64,000 nucleotides of DNA from Nostoc edaphicum CCNP1411. Its GTDB lineage: Bacteria; Cyanobacteriota; Cyanobacteriia; Cyanobacteriales; Nostocaceae. The translations under genes and the position numbers were made by a program. The notes beneath the pieces are model-generated. The model ran no database searches. It saw only the letters and a list, made by a program, of their open reading frames with translations, and was not told where the DNA came from. Below are positions 54,948 through 63,494 of the stretch, piece by piece; within the stretch, counting starts at the first letter, position 1; every line of letters begins with the position of its first letter. The stretch spans positions 4,588,001 through 4,652,000 of the forward strand of contig NZ_CP054698.1 in assembly GCF_014023275.1 (NCBI RefSeq), read 5' to 3'.

Positions 54948-55838
54948 TTATACAAAAAGCTTTAGTGGATGATTCATCTGTGTTATTTTATCTGGTAAAT
55001 GCTCATGTTTTAACTTCTGCATCTCTTCTTTAAAAGTTTTCTGAACGATTTTGACGATTAAAGCTTCCAAATCTGCGACTGTCAAACCATTTAGAAGCTG
55101 ATCTGATGAAGCTTGGAAATTTTGCATAGAAAATATTTCTGCATCTTGCTGTATTAGTGTGACTGATGGTTTCTTCTCTAGCTCAGAGTAATTTAATGAT
55201 TCACTTTTAATCATATTTTCAGTTATTATAGGATTTTTTGGATTCCAATTTGACACAATTTCAAAATAACCTGCGGCATCTTCTAAACAATACTCAAACA
55301 TATTTAATAATATATCTATCCAACCGCTTTTTCGTAAAAATACTTTTCTGGGATTCTTACGAAAATAACTACCACCAATCTTTTTATTTACTTTAATTTC
55401 AAGGTGTTCAAACAAACCATTTAAACCTTTATAGCCATATAATTGTGAATAATCTCTAAAATCAAATAATTTTATTTCATTAACGTTTGAATGTATGGCT
55501 AGAGCTTTCGATCTATTTCTCAACGTTATCAGATCACTATTTTTTATATTGAAGCCAATAAATATTTTATTTTTAAATCTTTCAATATCTTTTATGATTT
55601 CCTCAACAAGTTGATTTTCCTCAGATTCAAATTCTAAAAACTTAATTTTTATATATTGTTGCTTACTTGTTTTGAGAAGCCGAGTAATGGTGTATCCATA
55701 TATTTTTTGTACTGCTTTTCCCTGTACCTGTAAATAATCCGGCCAAAATTCTAAGTCAAGAAAAACCAAATCATAGATAGAACCATTAGAAAAGTTATTG
55801 ATAAATTGCCCATCAATCTTGACCTCTATCTTATACAT
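54948..55838 (-). CDS. DEDD-type exonuclease-like protein (RNase H fold)
   Basis: 296 codons, AT-rich. Not a named family I recognise, but three motifs of DnaQ-like exonucleases are in order: Exo I FLDLEFW (Asp28, Glu30), Exo II FIGFNIKNSDL (Asp102) and Exo III YCLEDA (Tyr183, Asp187). Spacing fits the RNase_H_2/YprB branch. The C-terminal 90 residues are a different, helical part. An isolated accessory gene between an IS and a repeat array; horizontal gain is likely. Substrate unknown. Confidence 0.65.
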   Translation of the reverse strand: MYKIEVKIDGQFINNFSNGSIYDLVFLDLEFWPDYLQVQGKAVQKIYGYTITRLLKTSKQQYIKIKFLEFESEENQLVEEIIKDIERFKNKIFIGFNIKNSDLITLRNRSKALAIHSNVNEIKLFDFRDYSQLYGYKGLNGLFEHLEIKVNKKIGGSYFRKNPRKVFLRKSGWIDILLNMFEYCLEDAAGYFEIVSNWNPKNPIITENMIKSESLNYSELEKKPSVTLIQQDAEIFSMQNFQASSDQLLNGLTVADLEALIVKIVQKTFKEEMQKLKHEHLPDKITQMNHPLKLFV

Positions 55839-56106
55839 AAAATACTTTGGGGATTATTTACATATTAAAAATATACAAAAAAATAATTACAATCAAAACA
55901 GGATATACACGTATTGAACCGCTAATCTATTTGCGTTTATCTGCGTGCATATGCTGTTAGAAATTCAGAATTTTCTAGTTACACAACCTTACTGAATGCA
56001 CTAATACGATCGCACCTTTCCTCAATCCTCTACAGTCAATCCATGAAACGCCATATTTTCTATAAAATGTATCGCGCTTTGTTCTGGCTTGTAAATAAAT
56101 CAAGTT

Positions 56107-56297
56107 TTGAACTCGTAAACTAACTTTTGCGACTCGTAAAGCAGCTTTTATGACTTGTAAAGCAGCTTTTATGACTTGTAAAGCACCTTTTATGACTTGT
56201 AAAGCACCTTTTATGACTTGTAAAGCACCTTTTATGACTTGTAAACCAGCTTTTGTGACTCGTAAACTAGCTTTTGTGACTCGTAAACCAGCTTTTG
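56107..56297. repeat. 21-bp tandem repeat array C
   Basis: Nine 21-bp units of the type GACTTGTAAAGCACCTTTTAT and GACTCGTAAACCAGCTTTTGT. The outer units differ from the inner ones, which are nearly identical. It shares the period and the GACTCGT word with array A. It lies in the 600-bp gap 55839-56438; on either side only AT-rich sequence is seen. Confidence 0.9.
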
Positions 56298-56438
56298 TCA
56301 ACGGATTTCAGCAAATTTACCCCCATTTTTCTGTCTGCTAAGTTCTCTTCAATAAAAAAACGCAAATATACGCATTTCAACGCCATTTTCAGCGTTTATA
56401 TACGTATAAATGCGATAAAAGTGGAAACTATTCCAGAT

Positions 56439-58652
56439 TTAATGCACTAACGCGATCGCACGTTTTGTTAACGCTTCAGCAGTCAATCCATTAAATGCCA
56501 TCAACTCGCCAGCACTAGCTGTAGTCTCTCCACGCTTCCAAGCAAAGGTGTCACGCTTCGCTGTACTCCGCAACAAAATTGGTTCTAGCATCGCCGCAGC
56601 ACCACCAGTAACAGCAATTAACGCATCACCATCAAATAATTCGGCAAATTTAGCATCATCTAAGAAACCGCCTTCGGCTTGGGAACAGGTATCCCACGCA
56701 GTATCATCGTTACGGTACAATTGCCGAGGATTTATCACAGAAACTATCTTCACACCAATACCTTCAGTTTCTAAGAAAGCAGCAGCTTCAAATACTGGTA
56801 TTAATGTTAAGTCGCCAATTACAGCAAATACAACTTGTTTATCACCAGCGACTTCATGTAATAGCACCGCACCATCGCGCAACCCTTGACGAGTTTGTTC
56901 TAAAGTTGTGCGAATTGGTAACGGCGATTTACTAGCTGTAATCACAACTCCCTTATTCTTAGTTTTCAACGCCCAATCATAACAAGCTTGAATACTATTA
57001 GCATCAGGCGGAAATAATGGGAAAACATTTCCATTTCGCATCAACGAAGCAAAGTAAGCTTCAATTTCTGGACGTTGGTGAGTCCAACCGTTACGCCCTT
57101 GCTCTAATGCACCTGCTGTGAATAAAGTAATAGTTGAGGGAGTTGGACGGCGCAATTCTGCCATTGCTTGGGTTACAGTTTGCCAAATTGGTAATCCGTT
57201 GATGGCAAAAGATTCGTATGAACACCACAAAGTTCTCGCACCCATTAACGCTAAACCCGCAGCTAAACCGGCGCAAGCATCTTCACTCAATGGTTCATAA
57301 ACTTGTCCGTTTGGTGCTTGATTATATAAGTCGTCGGTTGTGGGATGGATAATCTTTAATGCTTGGTTGATGTTGGCAATTCCAGATGCTTCGTTACCGT
57401 CGGCGTTGGTGACAAGGAAATTCTGATCTTTCTTTCCAACTATTCCTACCAATCGTCCCATCGCGGTTGTGGAAACTTTTGGTTCGCCACCAACTGCATA
57501 TTCTTCTAAAGGTAATTCGCCTAATTCTGGTAATGGGAATTCAAATTCTGTCACCACAGTTTTCGCTGCTGGGCCACCACCGGCGCGTTCGGCATTTGTT
57601 CTTACTAATTGCCAAGCTTCCGCAGACAAAGCACGGGTTTGCAATGCACTAATAATATGCGGCGCATCCAGCGTATCTTTAGGATACAAGTTGTGAGATT
57701 TTGCACCCCGCGCGTGAACTCCTGCACCTTTGAGTTGTTTAATAATGAAGACGGTAAGTTTACCACCGAGTGCAAAACGCGCGGCTTTATCTACACCCGA
57801 AAGTACTGCTTGAGTAAATTCTAGGCGTTTCTCAAAAGAAAAAGCTGTACTATCAACGTAATCCCCTGGTTGGTTTTGATCGTCAAAGTCTTTGGCATCC
57901 ACTAACACCACTTCATCAAAACCGTTACCTTGCCAATATGCTTGCATCTGTTCGTTGGTTTTGAGGGAAATCATGCTGTGATGTTCTTGGCTGTAACCGT
58001 TCCACACCAACACTGGTAAAAAGTTGGTGACAGCAGGATAAGCAGTATGGAAATGTGCGATCGCACTTACAATATAAGGCTCACCCAATCCACCATCCCC
58101 AACTGTGAAGGGGAACAACTTATCTTTGTGTAACAGTGCAGCCGCCATTGCAAAGTGTTGCCCTTGTCCCAAAGGCCCCGCAGGTGCGAGAATACCGGGG
58201 ATGAAACCGGAAAGGTGTCCTAGTAATCCGTGCTTTTCTCGGAAGCGATCGCGCAATTGTTGGACTGTAAAAATTCCCATGTCTTCTAGCGAACGATCCA
58301 AGAACATGGCACTATAAAATCCGGGGGCGTGGTGTCCGACTTCGGTAATAATGTTCTTGTATCCCAGCATGACAAGAGATGCATAAGCTTCTGCTTGGCT
58401 GGCGAATCCGCCGGGATGCCCAGAGGCTTTACTACCAGTAACTTGTAAAGTCAGGTAGCGTAAGGCATCGGCAGCTAGTAAAGTTTGATATACGGCTGCT
58501 TTGTCTGTGGTAGATGCGATCGCTATTTTTCCCGACTCAATAGCAGGTTTTGCACCATGAATTTCAAAATCTGGTAACGCTTCACCAAAATATTGAATCC
58601 CTTCAGAAAAATTGGGAAGCGCTGAAGATGCCTTTGCGGAGATTGCAGTCAT
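56439..58652 (-). CDS. Transketolase/phosphoketolase-like TPP enzyme
   Basis: 737 codons from the ATG at 58652, which has AAGG 8 bases upstream (an ATG at 58697 adds 15). N-terminal TPP domain: SKASGHPGGFASQAEAYA, VGHHAPGFYSAMFL, GILAPAGPLGQGQ, VGDGGLGEPY. Pyrimidine domain: VYEPLSEDACAGLAAGLALMG, then a C-terminal domain. The GHPGG and GPLGQG motifs are transketolase-like, while overall layout recalls phosphoketolase. It may feed acetyl-phosphate or pentose-phosphate carbon flow; substrate not settled. Confidence 0.8.
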   Translation of the reverse strand: MTAISAKASSALPNFSEGIQYFGEALPDFEIHGAKPAIESGKIAIASTTDKAAVYQTLLAADALRYLTLQVTGSKASGHPGGFASQAEAYASLVMLGYKNIITEVGHHAPGFYSAMFLDRSLEDMGIFTVQQLRDRFREKHGLLGHLSGFIPGILAPAGPLGQGQHFAMAAALLHKDKLFPFTVGDGGLGEPYIVSAIAHFHTAYPAVTNFLPVLVWNGYSQEHHSMISLKTNEQMQAYWQGNGFDEVVLVDAKDFDDQNQPGDYVDSTAFSFEKRLEFTQAVLSGVDKAARFALGGKLTVFIIKQLKGAGVHARGAKSHNLYPKDTLDAPHIISALQTRALSAEAWQLVRTNAERAGGGPAAKTVVTEFEFPLPELGELPLEEYAVGGEPKVSTTAMGRLVGIVGKKDQNFLVTNADGNEASGIANINQALKIIHPTTDDLYNQAPNGQVYEPLSEDACAGLAAGLALMGARTLWCSYESFAINGLPIWQTVTQAMAELRRPTPSTITLFTAGALEQGRNGWTHQRPEIEAYFASLMRNGNVFPLFPPDANSIQACYDWALKTKNKGVVITASKSPLPIRTTLEQTRQGLRDGAVLLHEVAGDKQVVFAVIGDLTLIPVFEAAAFLETEGIGVKIVSVINPRQLYRNDDTAWDTCSQAEGGFLDDAKFAELFDGDALIAVTGGAAAMLEPILLRSTAKRDTFAWKRGETTASAGELMAFNGLTAEALTKRAIALVH

Positions 58653-58756
58653 GCTGAGTACCTTGTGACGATTAAGTGAAACTGTCTGACTTTTCACGGT
58701 ATCTGGGGAACCTCTCTCTAAATCTTTCTCCTTTTAGGAGAGAGACTTTGAATTTT

Positions 58757-58781
58757 CCCCCTTCCCGCGTCGGGAAGGGGG
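58757..58781. repeat. Hairpin repeat upstream of the TPP enzyme gene
   Basis: CCCCCTTCCC and GGGAAGGGGG form a 10-bp stem around GCGTC, with a smaller TCTCTC/GAGAGA hairpin just before. It lies in the divergent gap between the TPP enzyme and the P450 and is probably a dispersed repeat rather than a terminator. Confidence 0.6.
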
Positions 58782-58995
58782 TTAGGGGGTTAGGTTTTTC
58801 GTAGGCTTTTCCAGATGACATGAAAATTCAGATAAAACTGTAGATGCTCGTTGAATTTAACAAAAATTTTACATCTTCGAGGTTGTAACAGTTTATTGCT
58901 TTTTTGCAACGTTAGAATAAGTACTTTAAATGGTTAGGCAACCAGAATTTCGGTTAGTTTAAGTAGCAAAAAAATATTAAGTAGCAAAAAAATTT

Positions 58996-60378
58996 ATGAA
59001 ATTCCCAAACGGCCCTAAAACTCCAGCAGTTTTACAGATGGTGCGCTGGATTGTTAATCCGATGTCATTTATGGAGGATTGTGCCAAAAGCTATGGCGAG
59101 ATTTTTACTCTCAGATTAGACAACAATCTTCCTCCTTTGGTGATTGTTAGCAATCCTCAAGCGCAACAGCAAATTTTGACAACTGATACCAAGGAATTAG
59201 AAGCCCCTGGTGATCTGAATCAGGTGTTTGAACCTTTGCTGGGCAAGCGTTCTGTAATTAGCATTAGCGGCACAGAACACCAGCGTCAACGCCAGTTGTT
59301 AATGCCTCCCTTTCACGGCGAAAGAATGCGGAATTATAGCGAGGTGATTACTGATGTCACTCAAAAAGTCATCAGCCAATACCAGATAGGTAAACCCTTT
59401 AATATTCGGTCTGCAACCCAAGCCATTACCTTGCGGGTGATTATGCAAGCTGTGTTTGGTCTACATGAAGGGCCTCGCGCCGAAAAACTACAGAAATTTT
59501 TGGGCGATCTTTTAGAAAAAGCCAGTTCTCGGTTAAGTGTGGCTTTGCTTTATTTTCCAGCTTTGCAAAGGGATTTTGGCCCGATTAACTTCTGGGGAAA
59601 ACAGATGCGCCTTCAGCAAGAAGCTGACGAACTCATCTACGAAGAAATTCGGGAACGTCGAGAACAACCAGATTCATCACGCACAGATATTCTTAGCTTA
59701 CTGATGGCTGCTAGGGATGAAGTAGGTCAACCCATGACTGATGAAGAGTTGCGCGATGAATTGATGACTCTGTTAGTTGCCGGTCACGAAACCACAGCGA
59801 CAGCCTTAGCATGGGCATTATACTGGATTCACAAAGTACCGTCAGTGCGCCAAAAGCTACTGCAAGAATTAGATGGCTTGGGCGATAACCCAGACCCCAG
59901 CACAGTTTTCAAGTTACCCTATCTCAATGCTGTTTGTTCAGAGACATTGCGGATTTACCCAGTAGGTATAGTTACTTTCCCCAGAAAAGTAAGAACACCA
60001 ATATCGCTAGGCGGCTACGAACTAGAACCGGGTACAGTCCTACTTGGTTCTATTTATTTGACCCACCAACGGGAAGATATTTATCCAGAACCTAAGCAGT
60101 TTAAGCCAGAACGTTTTTTAGAACGGCAATTTTCTGCCTATGAATATTTGCCCTTTGGCGGTGGTGCAAGACGTTGTATTGGTCTAGCATTTGCCCAGTT
60201 GGAAATGAAGCTAGCACTTGCTCAAATCCTTTCTAGCCTGGAATTAGAACTAGTTGACAATGGTGAAGTGCGACCTAAACGCCGTGGTTTGGTGACAGGG
60301 CCAGATCGTCCTATTGAGATGGTTGTCACGAGTCAACGTCAGGTGAAGTCTCCCATTTTACAGACAACCACTGCTTGA
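58996..60378 (+). CDS. Cytochrome P450, CYP110-type
   Basis: 460 codons, soluble-type P450. I-helix AGHETT at 262-267, K-helix ETLR at 316-319, PERF at 371-374, heme loop FGGGARRCIG with Cys394. KFPNGPKTPAVLQMVRWIVNP at the start is the CYP110 pattern, a family confined largely to filamentous cyanobacteria that oxidises fatty acids or terpenes. Direct repeats AAGTAGCAAAAAAAT precede the ATG. No redox partner adjacent; petF in this window could serve. Confidence 0.92.
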   Translation: MKFPNGPKTPAVLQMVRWIVNPMSFMEDCAKSYGEIFTLRLDNNLPPLVIVSNPQAQQQILTTDTKELEAPGDLNQVFEPLLGKRSVISISGTEHQRQRQLLMPPFHGERMRNYSEVITDVTQKVISQYQIGKPFNIRSATQAITLRVIMQAVFGLHEGPRAEKLQKFLGDLLEKASSRLSVALLYFPALQRDFGPINFWGKQMRLQQEADELIYEEIRERREQPDSSRTDILSLLMAARDEVGQPMTDEELRDELMTLLVAGHETTATALAWALYWIHKVPSVRQKLLQELDGLGDNPDPSTVFKLPYLNAVCSETLRIYPVGIVTFPRKVRTPISLGGYELEPGTVLLGSIYLTHQREDIYPEPKQFKPERFLERQFSAYEYLPFGGGARRCIGLAFAQLEMKLALAQILSSLELELVDNGEVRPKRRGLVTGPDRPIEMVVTSQRQVKSPILQTTTA

Positions 60379-60722
60379 TGCTGGGGGGTTTAATGGTTGC
60401 GTTCAGCAAATTTTAAACTTCCATCTATACATTTAGATAGATTTTAAATGCTTGATCGCTCGCGGCAAGCGTTGGTTGCACTCGACAATCCACTCGAACT
60501 GTTCTTTTGACATCGCTGGCGTGACCATTGAAGTCAAGAGGGTATTGAGCCGATATACAAGCAAAAAGCAGCAAGATGGTCTGAAAACCCTACTGTATAA
60601 AGTTTGAGCGTTTTTCAAAAACAACTACTAAATAAATACGACCAAAGGGCTATCTTTCAAACATCGATAATTCCGGCTGTGCTGCTAGGATTTTTGATGT
60701 TTCTGTAAAATTGACTACCCCG
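60379..60722. other. Intergenic region, no gene recognised
   Basis: 344 bp between the P450 and the SnoaL-like gene. A minus-strand open frame (60433-60624) has no recognisable motif and no ribosome site. No hairpin terminator stands out. Confidence 0.5.
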
Positions 60723-61175
60723 TTAGTCTTCGATTGGAGGTGCAGAAGCTTCCGCTATGCCGTAAGCTGATAAACGCTTCAATAAAGCTTCAACTAATTG
60801 TGTATCCAAGTAAGCATGGATGTATACAGCTTTGCCCCACCGCATCTTAATGATATGAACTCCCTCATTAACATACTCTGAACCATCTGCGGGCATGGCG
60901 GTATCAACCCACTCCACAGCAATTGTTGTGTCCCAAGGAAACCCGCTAACAACAATGTTTTTAATCTCAAATTCTAATTTGGGGGACAAAATATAAAGAC
61001 GCTGAAACCATTGCCGCATTGCCTCAACACTATGACGAGTTCCACTCAGGGCATGAGTGCCACTAAAGGTATGAGTAATTGAAGGCGAAACACCTTGCAG
61101 AACTGATTCATAATCACCGTGGTTCAAAGACTCAAAGCTTTTCTTGACAAACTGACGAACAAAATAGGTGTACAT
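60723..61175 (-). CDS. SnoaL/NTF2-like protein
   Basis: 150 codons from the ATG at 61175, with GGAG 8 bases upstream; the TTG at 61193 would swallow that site. Cone-shaped NTF2 fold pattern: KKSFESLNHGDYESVLQGVSPS, HTFSGTHALSGTRHS, MRQWFQRLYILSPKLEFEI. Members are small cyclases, isomerases or binding proteins. It is the second gene after a small membrane protein gene (stop 19 bp before this ATG) in a unit probably controlled by the divergent TetR. Confidence 0.85.
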   Translation of the reverse strand: MYTYFVRQFVKKSFESLNHGDYESVLQGVSPSITHTFSGTHALSGTRHSVEAMRQWFQRLYILSPKLEFEIKNIVVSGFPWDTTIAVEWVDTAMPADGSEYVNEGVHIIKMRWGKAVYIHAYLDTQLVEALLKRLSAYGIAEASAPPIED

Positions 61176-61193
61176 CCTTCTAGCTCCTTCCAA

Positions 61194-61406
61194 CTAAGCT
61201 TTTGTTTGGTTCTGAAATGAACTCAGAAATTGTTTTATTTGATATCCTTTCCACATCCACAGTCCAGTCAGAGTCAAGACTGGAATAATCAATATCCGCA
61301 TAGATAGGAGAAACTCAGCTTGATTCCGCCAAGGAGAATAAACAAAGGTTCCAATTGCCACAGAACTGATGAGATGAATCCATCGGAGGAGATTTCGTTC
61401 TTTCAT
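61194..61406 (-). CDS. Small two-span membrane protein
   Basis: 70 codons. Two hydrophobic segments (LLRWIHLISSVAIGTFVYS; ILIIPVLTLTGLWMW) and a charged tail. Not recognised. First gene of a two-gene unit, its stop almost touching the SnoaL-like gene. Its start lies 9 bp from a candidate operator, so it is likely repressed by the divergent TetR protein. Confidence 0.75.
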   Translation of the reverse strand: MKERNLLRWIHLISSVAIGTFVYSPWRNQAEFLLSMRILIIPVLTLTGLWMWKGYQIKQFLSSFQNQTKA

Positions 61407-61414
61407 AGTTTTAT

Positions 61415-61433
61415 ATGTTTACGCTGACAACAT
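61415..61433. promoter_or_regulatory. Candidate TetR operator 1
   Basis: ATGTT-N9-AACAT, a 19-bp inverted repeat, beside the start of the small membrane gene. The same pattern with the same 9-base spacer recurs 33 bp away (about three helix turns). Confidence 0.6.
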
Positions 61434-61447
61434 TAATCTACCGCCTT

Positions 61448-61466
61448 ATGTTTCTACCGTCAACAT
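61448..61466. promoter_or_regulatory. Candidate TetR operator 2
   Basis: ATGTT-N9-AACAT again (extended to TATGTT/AACATA), in the 106-bp gap between the divergent tetR-like and membrane-protein genes. Two copies in one short gap argue for real protein binding. Confidence 0.6.
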
Positions 61467-61512
61467 ACTTGAGCTAAAATTTAGGCATCCTGTATATGCC
61501 TGATCACAACTG

Positions 61513-62130
61513 ATGTCAGAACGAGAACCTTATCATCATGGAGATTTGCGCCAAGCCCTCATTGCTGCTGCTTTAGAACTTATTTCTGAGAAGAATGTTG
61601 AAGGGGTTTCTCTACGAGAGGTGGCGCGTCGAGTCGGTGTCTCTCATGCAGCTCCCTATCGGCACTTTGCGGATAAAGAGTCTCTGTTGGCCGCTGTAGC
61701 AAAAGATGGATTTCAAATGTTGCATCACAAATTGGAAGAGGCAATTCAAAACTCATCTGCTGATCCTGTGCAGCAGATACAGGATAGTGGGGTTGCCTAC
61801 ATAACATTCGCCCTTGAACATCCTTCGCACTATGATTTGATGTTTGGTGCTTATCGCTCATCTTCTGCTCAACAAAATCCTGAGTTGGAATATGCTGCAA
61901 GACTTGTCTTCATGGTTCTGGTTGGTGCGATTGCACGGGGACAGCAGTCAGGGGTGATTCGGGTAGATGATTCTGAACAATTAGCCTTGACAGCTTGGGC
62001 ATTAGTACATGGTTGGGCAAAGCTGTGGATAGATGGTAAAATTCCTTTCTGTGCCACTCAATCCACTCATCATCTCGCTGTCTTCGTTACCCAGATATTA
62101 GTTGAAGGACTAGCTAAAACCGAAACTTAG
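61513..62130 (+). CDS. TetR/AcrR family regulator
   Basis: 205 codons. N-terminal HTH (EKNVEGVSLREVARRVGVSHAAPYRHFADKESLL) at about 25-65, then a ligand-binding half of the WHG type (LTAWALVHGWAKLWIDG). It most likely represses the divergent membrane/SnoaL-like unit and itself through the two operators at 61415 and 61448. The inducer is unknown. Confidence 0.92.
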   Translation: MSEREPYHHGDLRQALIAAALELISEKNVEGVSLREVARRVGVSHAAPYRHFADKESLLAAVAKDGFQMLHHKLEEAIQNSSADPVQQIQDSGVAYITFALEHPSHYDLMFGAYRSSSAQQNPELEYAARLVFMVLVGAIARGQQSGVIRVDDSEQLALTAWALVHGWAKLWIDGKIPFCATQSTHHLAVFVTQILVEGLAKTET

Positions 62131-62155
62131 TACTTACTTACTTATATAAAATAGA

Positions 62156-62527
62156 GTGGAAATTATCGGACATAAATTTACATCAGAAACAGTTTTAGTT
62201 CCTTGTATTTATTTAGCACATCGCCGAGCCGAGACTTACCCAGAACCAGAACAGTTTCGGCCAGAAAGATTCCTCAACCAAAAATTTTCACCTTACGAAT
62301 ATTTACCCTTTTGTGGAGGTTATCGCGGTTGCATTGGTGCGGCATTTTGCATGTATGAACTAAAATTAGTAACAGCCATAATATTATCGAATTTTCAACT
62401 AACCCTTACTGATAAACGTCCAGTGTATCCAGTCCGTCGTGGTATTACCATTGTCCCTAGCGGCGGTGTAAAAATGGTTGTTACCAAAAAGGCAAAACTT
62501 AAAAGACAAACAATACTTTCTACTTAA
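62156..62527 (+). pseudogene. C-terminal fragment of a second P450
   Basis: 123 codons from a GTG directly after an in-frame stop. It aligns to residues 334-460 of the P450 at 58996: YPEPEQFRPERFLN, SPYEYLPFCGGYRGCIG (heme Cys kept; FGGG changed to FCGG). The I-helix and K-helix parts are missing, so it cannot be a working enzyme. It starts 25 bp after the TetR stop. Confidence 0.85.
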
Positions 62528-62629
62528 TTACTCAATCCTCCAATTTGTATATACCGCAATGTAGATCCGCTCCTTAGCATCCAGCCTTTACAGTAAATAG
62601 TAAGAGGATATTTAGGAGACTACTAATTA

Positions 62630-63388
62630 ATGCCTGATCAGCATGGATTTGAAGAGAAAATTATATCTCAAGAAGCTGAAAAAAGAATAGCCGAAAAGCT
62701 AGATGAAGTAGAAGAAATAGAAATAGATGTACAAACCGATCTATTGAAAATAGTTCAGGGACAGGCAGATGGAGTTTCCTTTGCAGGCCAAGGGTTAGTA
62801 ATCCAAGAAGATATTCGCGTACAGGAAATAACACTGCAAACAGATAGTATTGCTATCAATCCCTTCAGCGCTATTTTTGGTCAAATAGAACTCAATGAGC
62901 CAGTAAATGCCATAGCTCGCATTATAGTTACAGAAGTAGATATTAACCGCGCTTTGGCATCAGACTTTGCTCGTAGCTGGATGCAAAATTTTGAGTTGAA
63001 TGTAGATGGTGAAATTGTGAGTTTTGAGCCGGAAGAAATTCAGGTATTTTTACCTGGCGATGGCAAAATAGAATGTAAAGGAAAAGTGTTATTAAAGGAA
63101 ATGGGAAACACTCGCCCTTTAGCTTACACTGCGATCGCTCGTCCACGAACTCATTCACAACCAGCTATGCTGGAGAGTTTTAACTGCACTGAGGGAGAGG
63201 GTGTTTCAATAGAATTAATTGCAGCATTCATCCAGAAAGCTAAAGAACTGATGAATCTACCATCTTTAAAATGGGAGGATATAGCATTTTCTATTAAAGA
63301 TATAGAAGTAGAAATCGGTAGTTTAATACTTATGATAGAAACTCAAGTGCGACAAATACCATCATCGTCAAGTTTCCTATCTCCTTAG
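62630..63388 (+). CDS. DUF2993 (LmeA-like) protein
   Basis: 252 codons. The family pattern is seen in DVQTDLLKIVQGQADGVSFAGQGL, INPFSAIFGQIELNEPVNA and VTEVDINRALAS. DUF2993 proteins have a lipid-binding-like beta fold; here there is no N-terminal signal peptide, as is usual in cyanobacteria. The gene is 107 bp upstream of crtO in the same direction, but a functional link is not shown. Confidence 0.85.
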   Translation: MPDQHGFEEKIISQEAEKRIAEKLDEVEEIEIDVQTDLLKIVQGQADGVSFAGQGLVIQEDIRVQEITLQTDSIAINPFSAIFGQIELNEPVNAIARIIVTEVDINRALASDFARSWMQNFELNVDGEIVSFEPEEIQVFLPGDGKIECKGKVLLKEMGNTRPLAYTAIARPRTHSQPAMLESFNCTEGEGVSIELIAAFIQKAKELMNLPSLKWEDIAFSIKDIEVEIGSLILMIETQVRQIPSSSSFLSP

Positions 63389-63494
63389 TAGTATTTGCAC
63401 TGATTAAAGATAATTTTTGTAACTAGGGAGTGATGTAAATTTATTAAAAGTTTTATAAGCTTTTAAAGGCTACTTATTTTTTGAAATAACAACT

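Noticed and set aside
55975..56341. Repeat-coded ORFs over array C
   Set aside because: Same reasoning as array B: periodic open frames on both strands with no translation signals.
60433..60624. 63-codon minus-strand ORF
   Set aside because: No ribosome site, no motif, basic/aromatic random-like composition.
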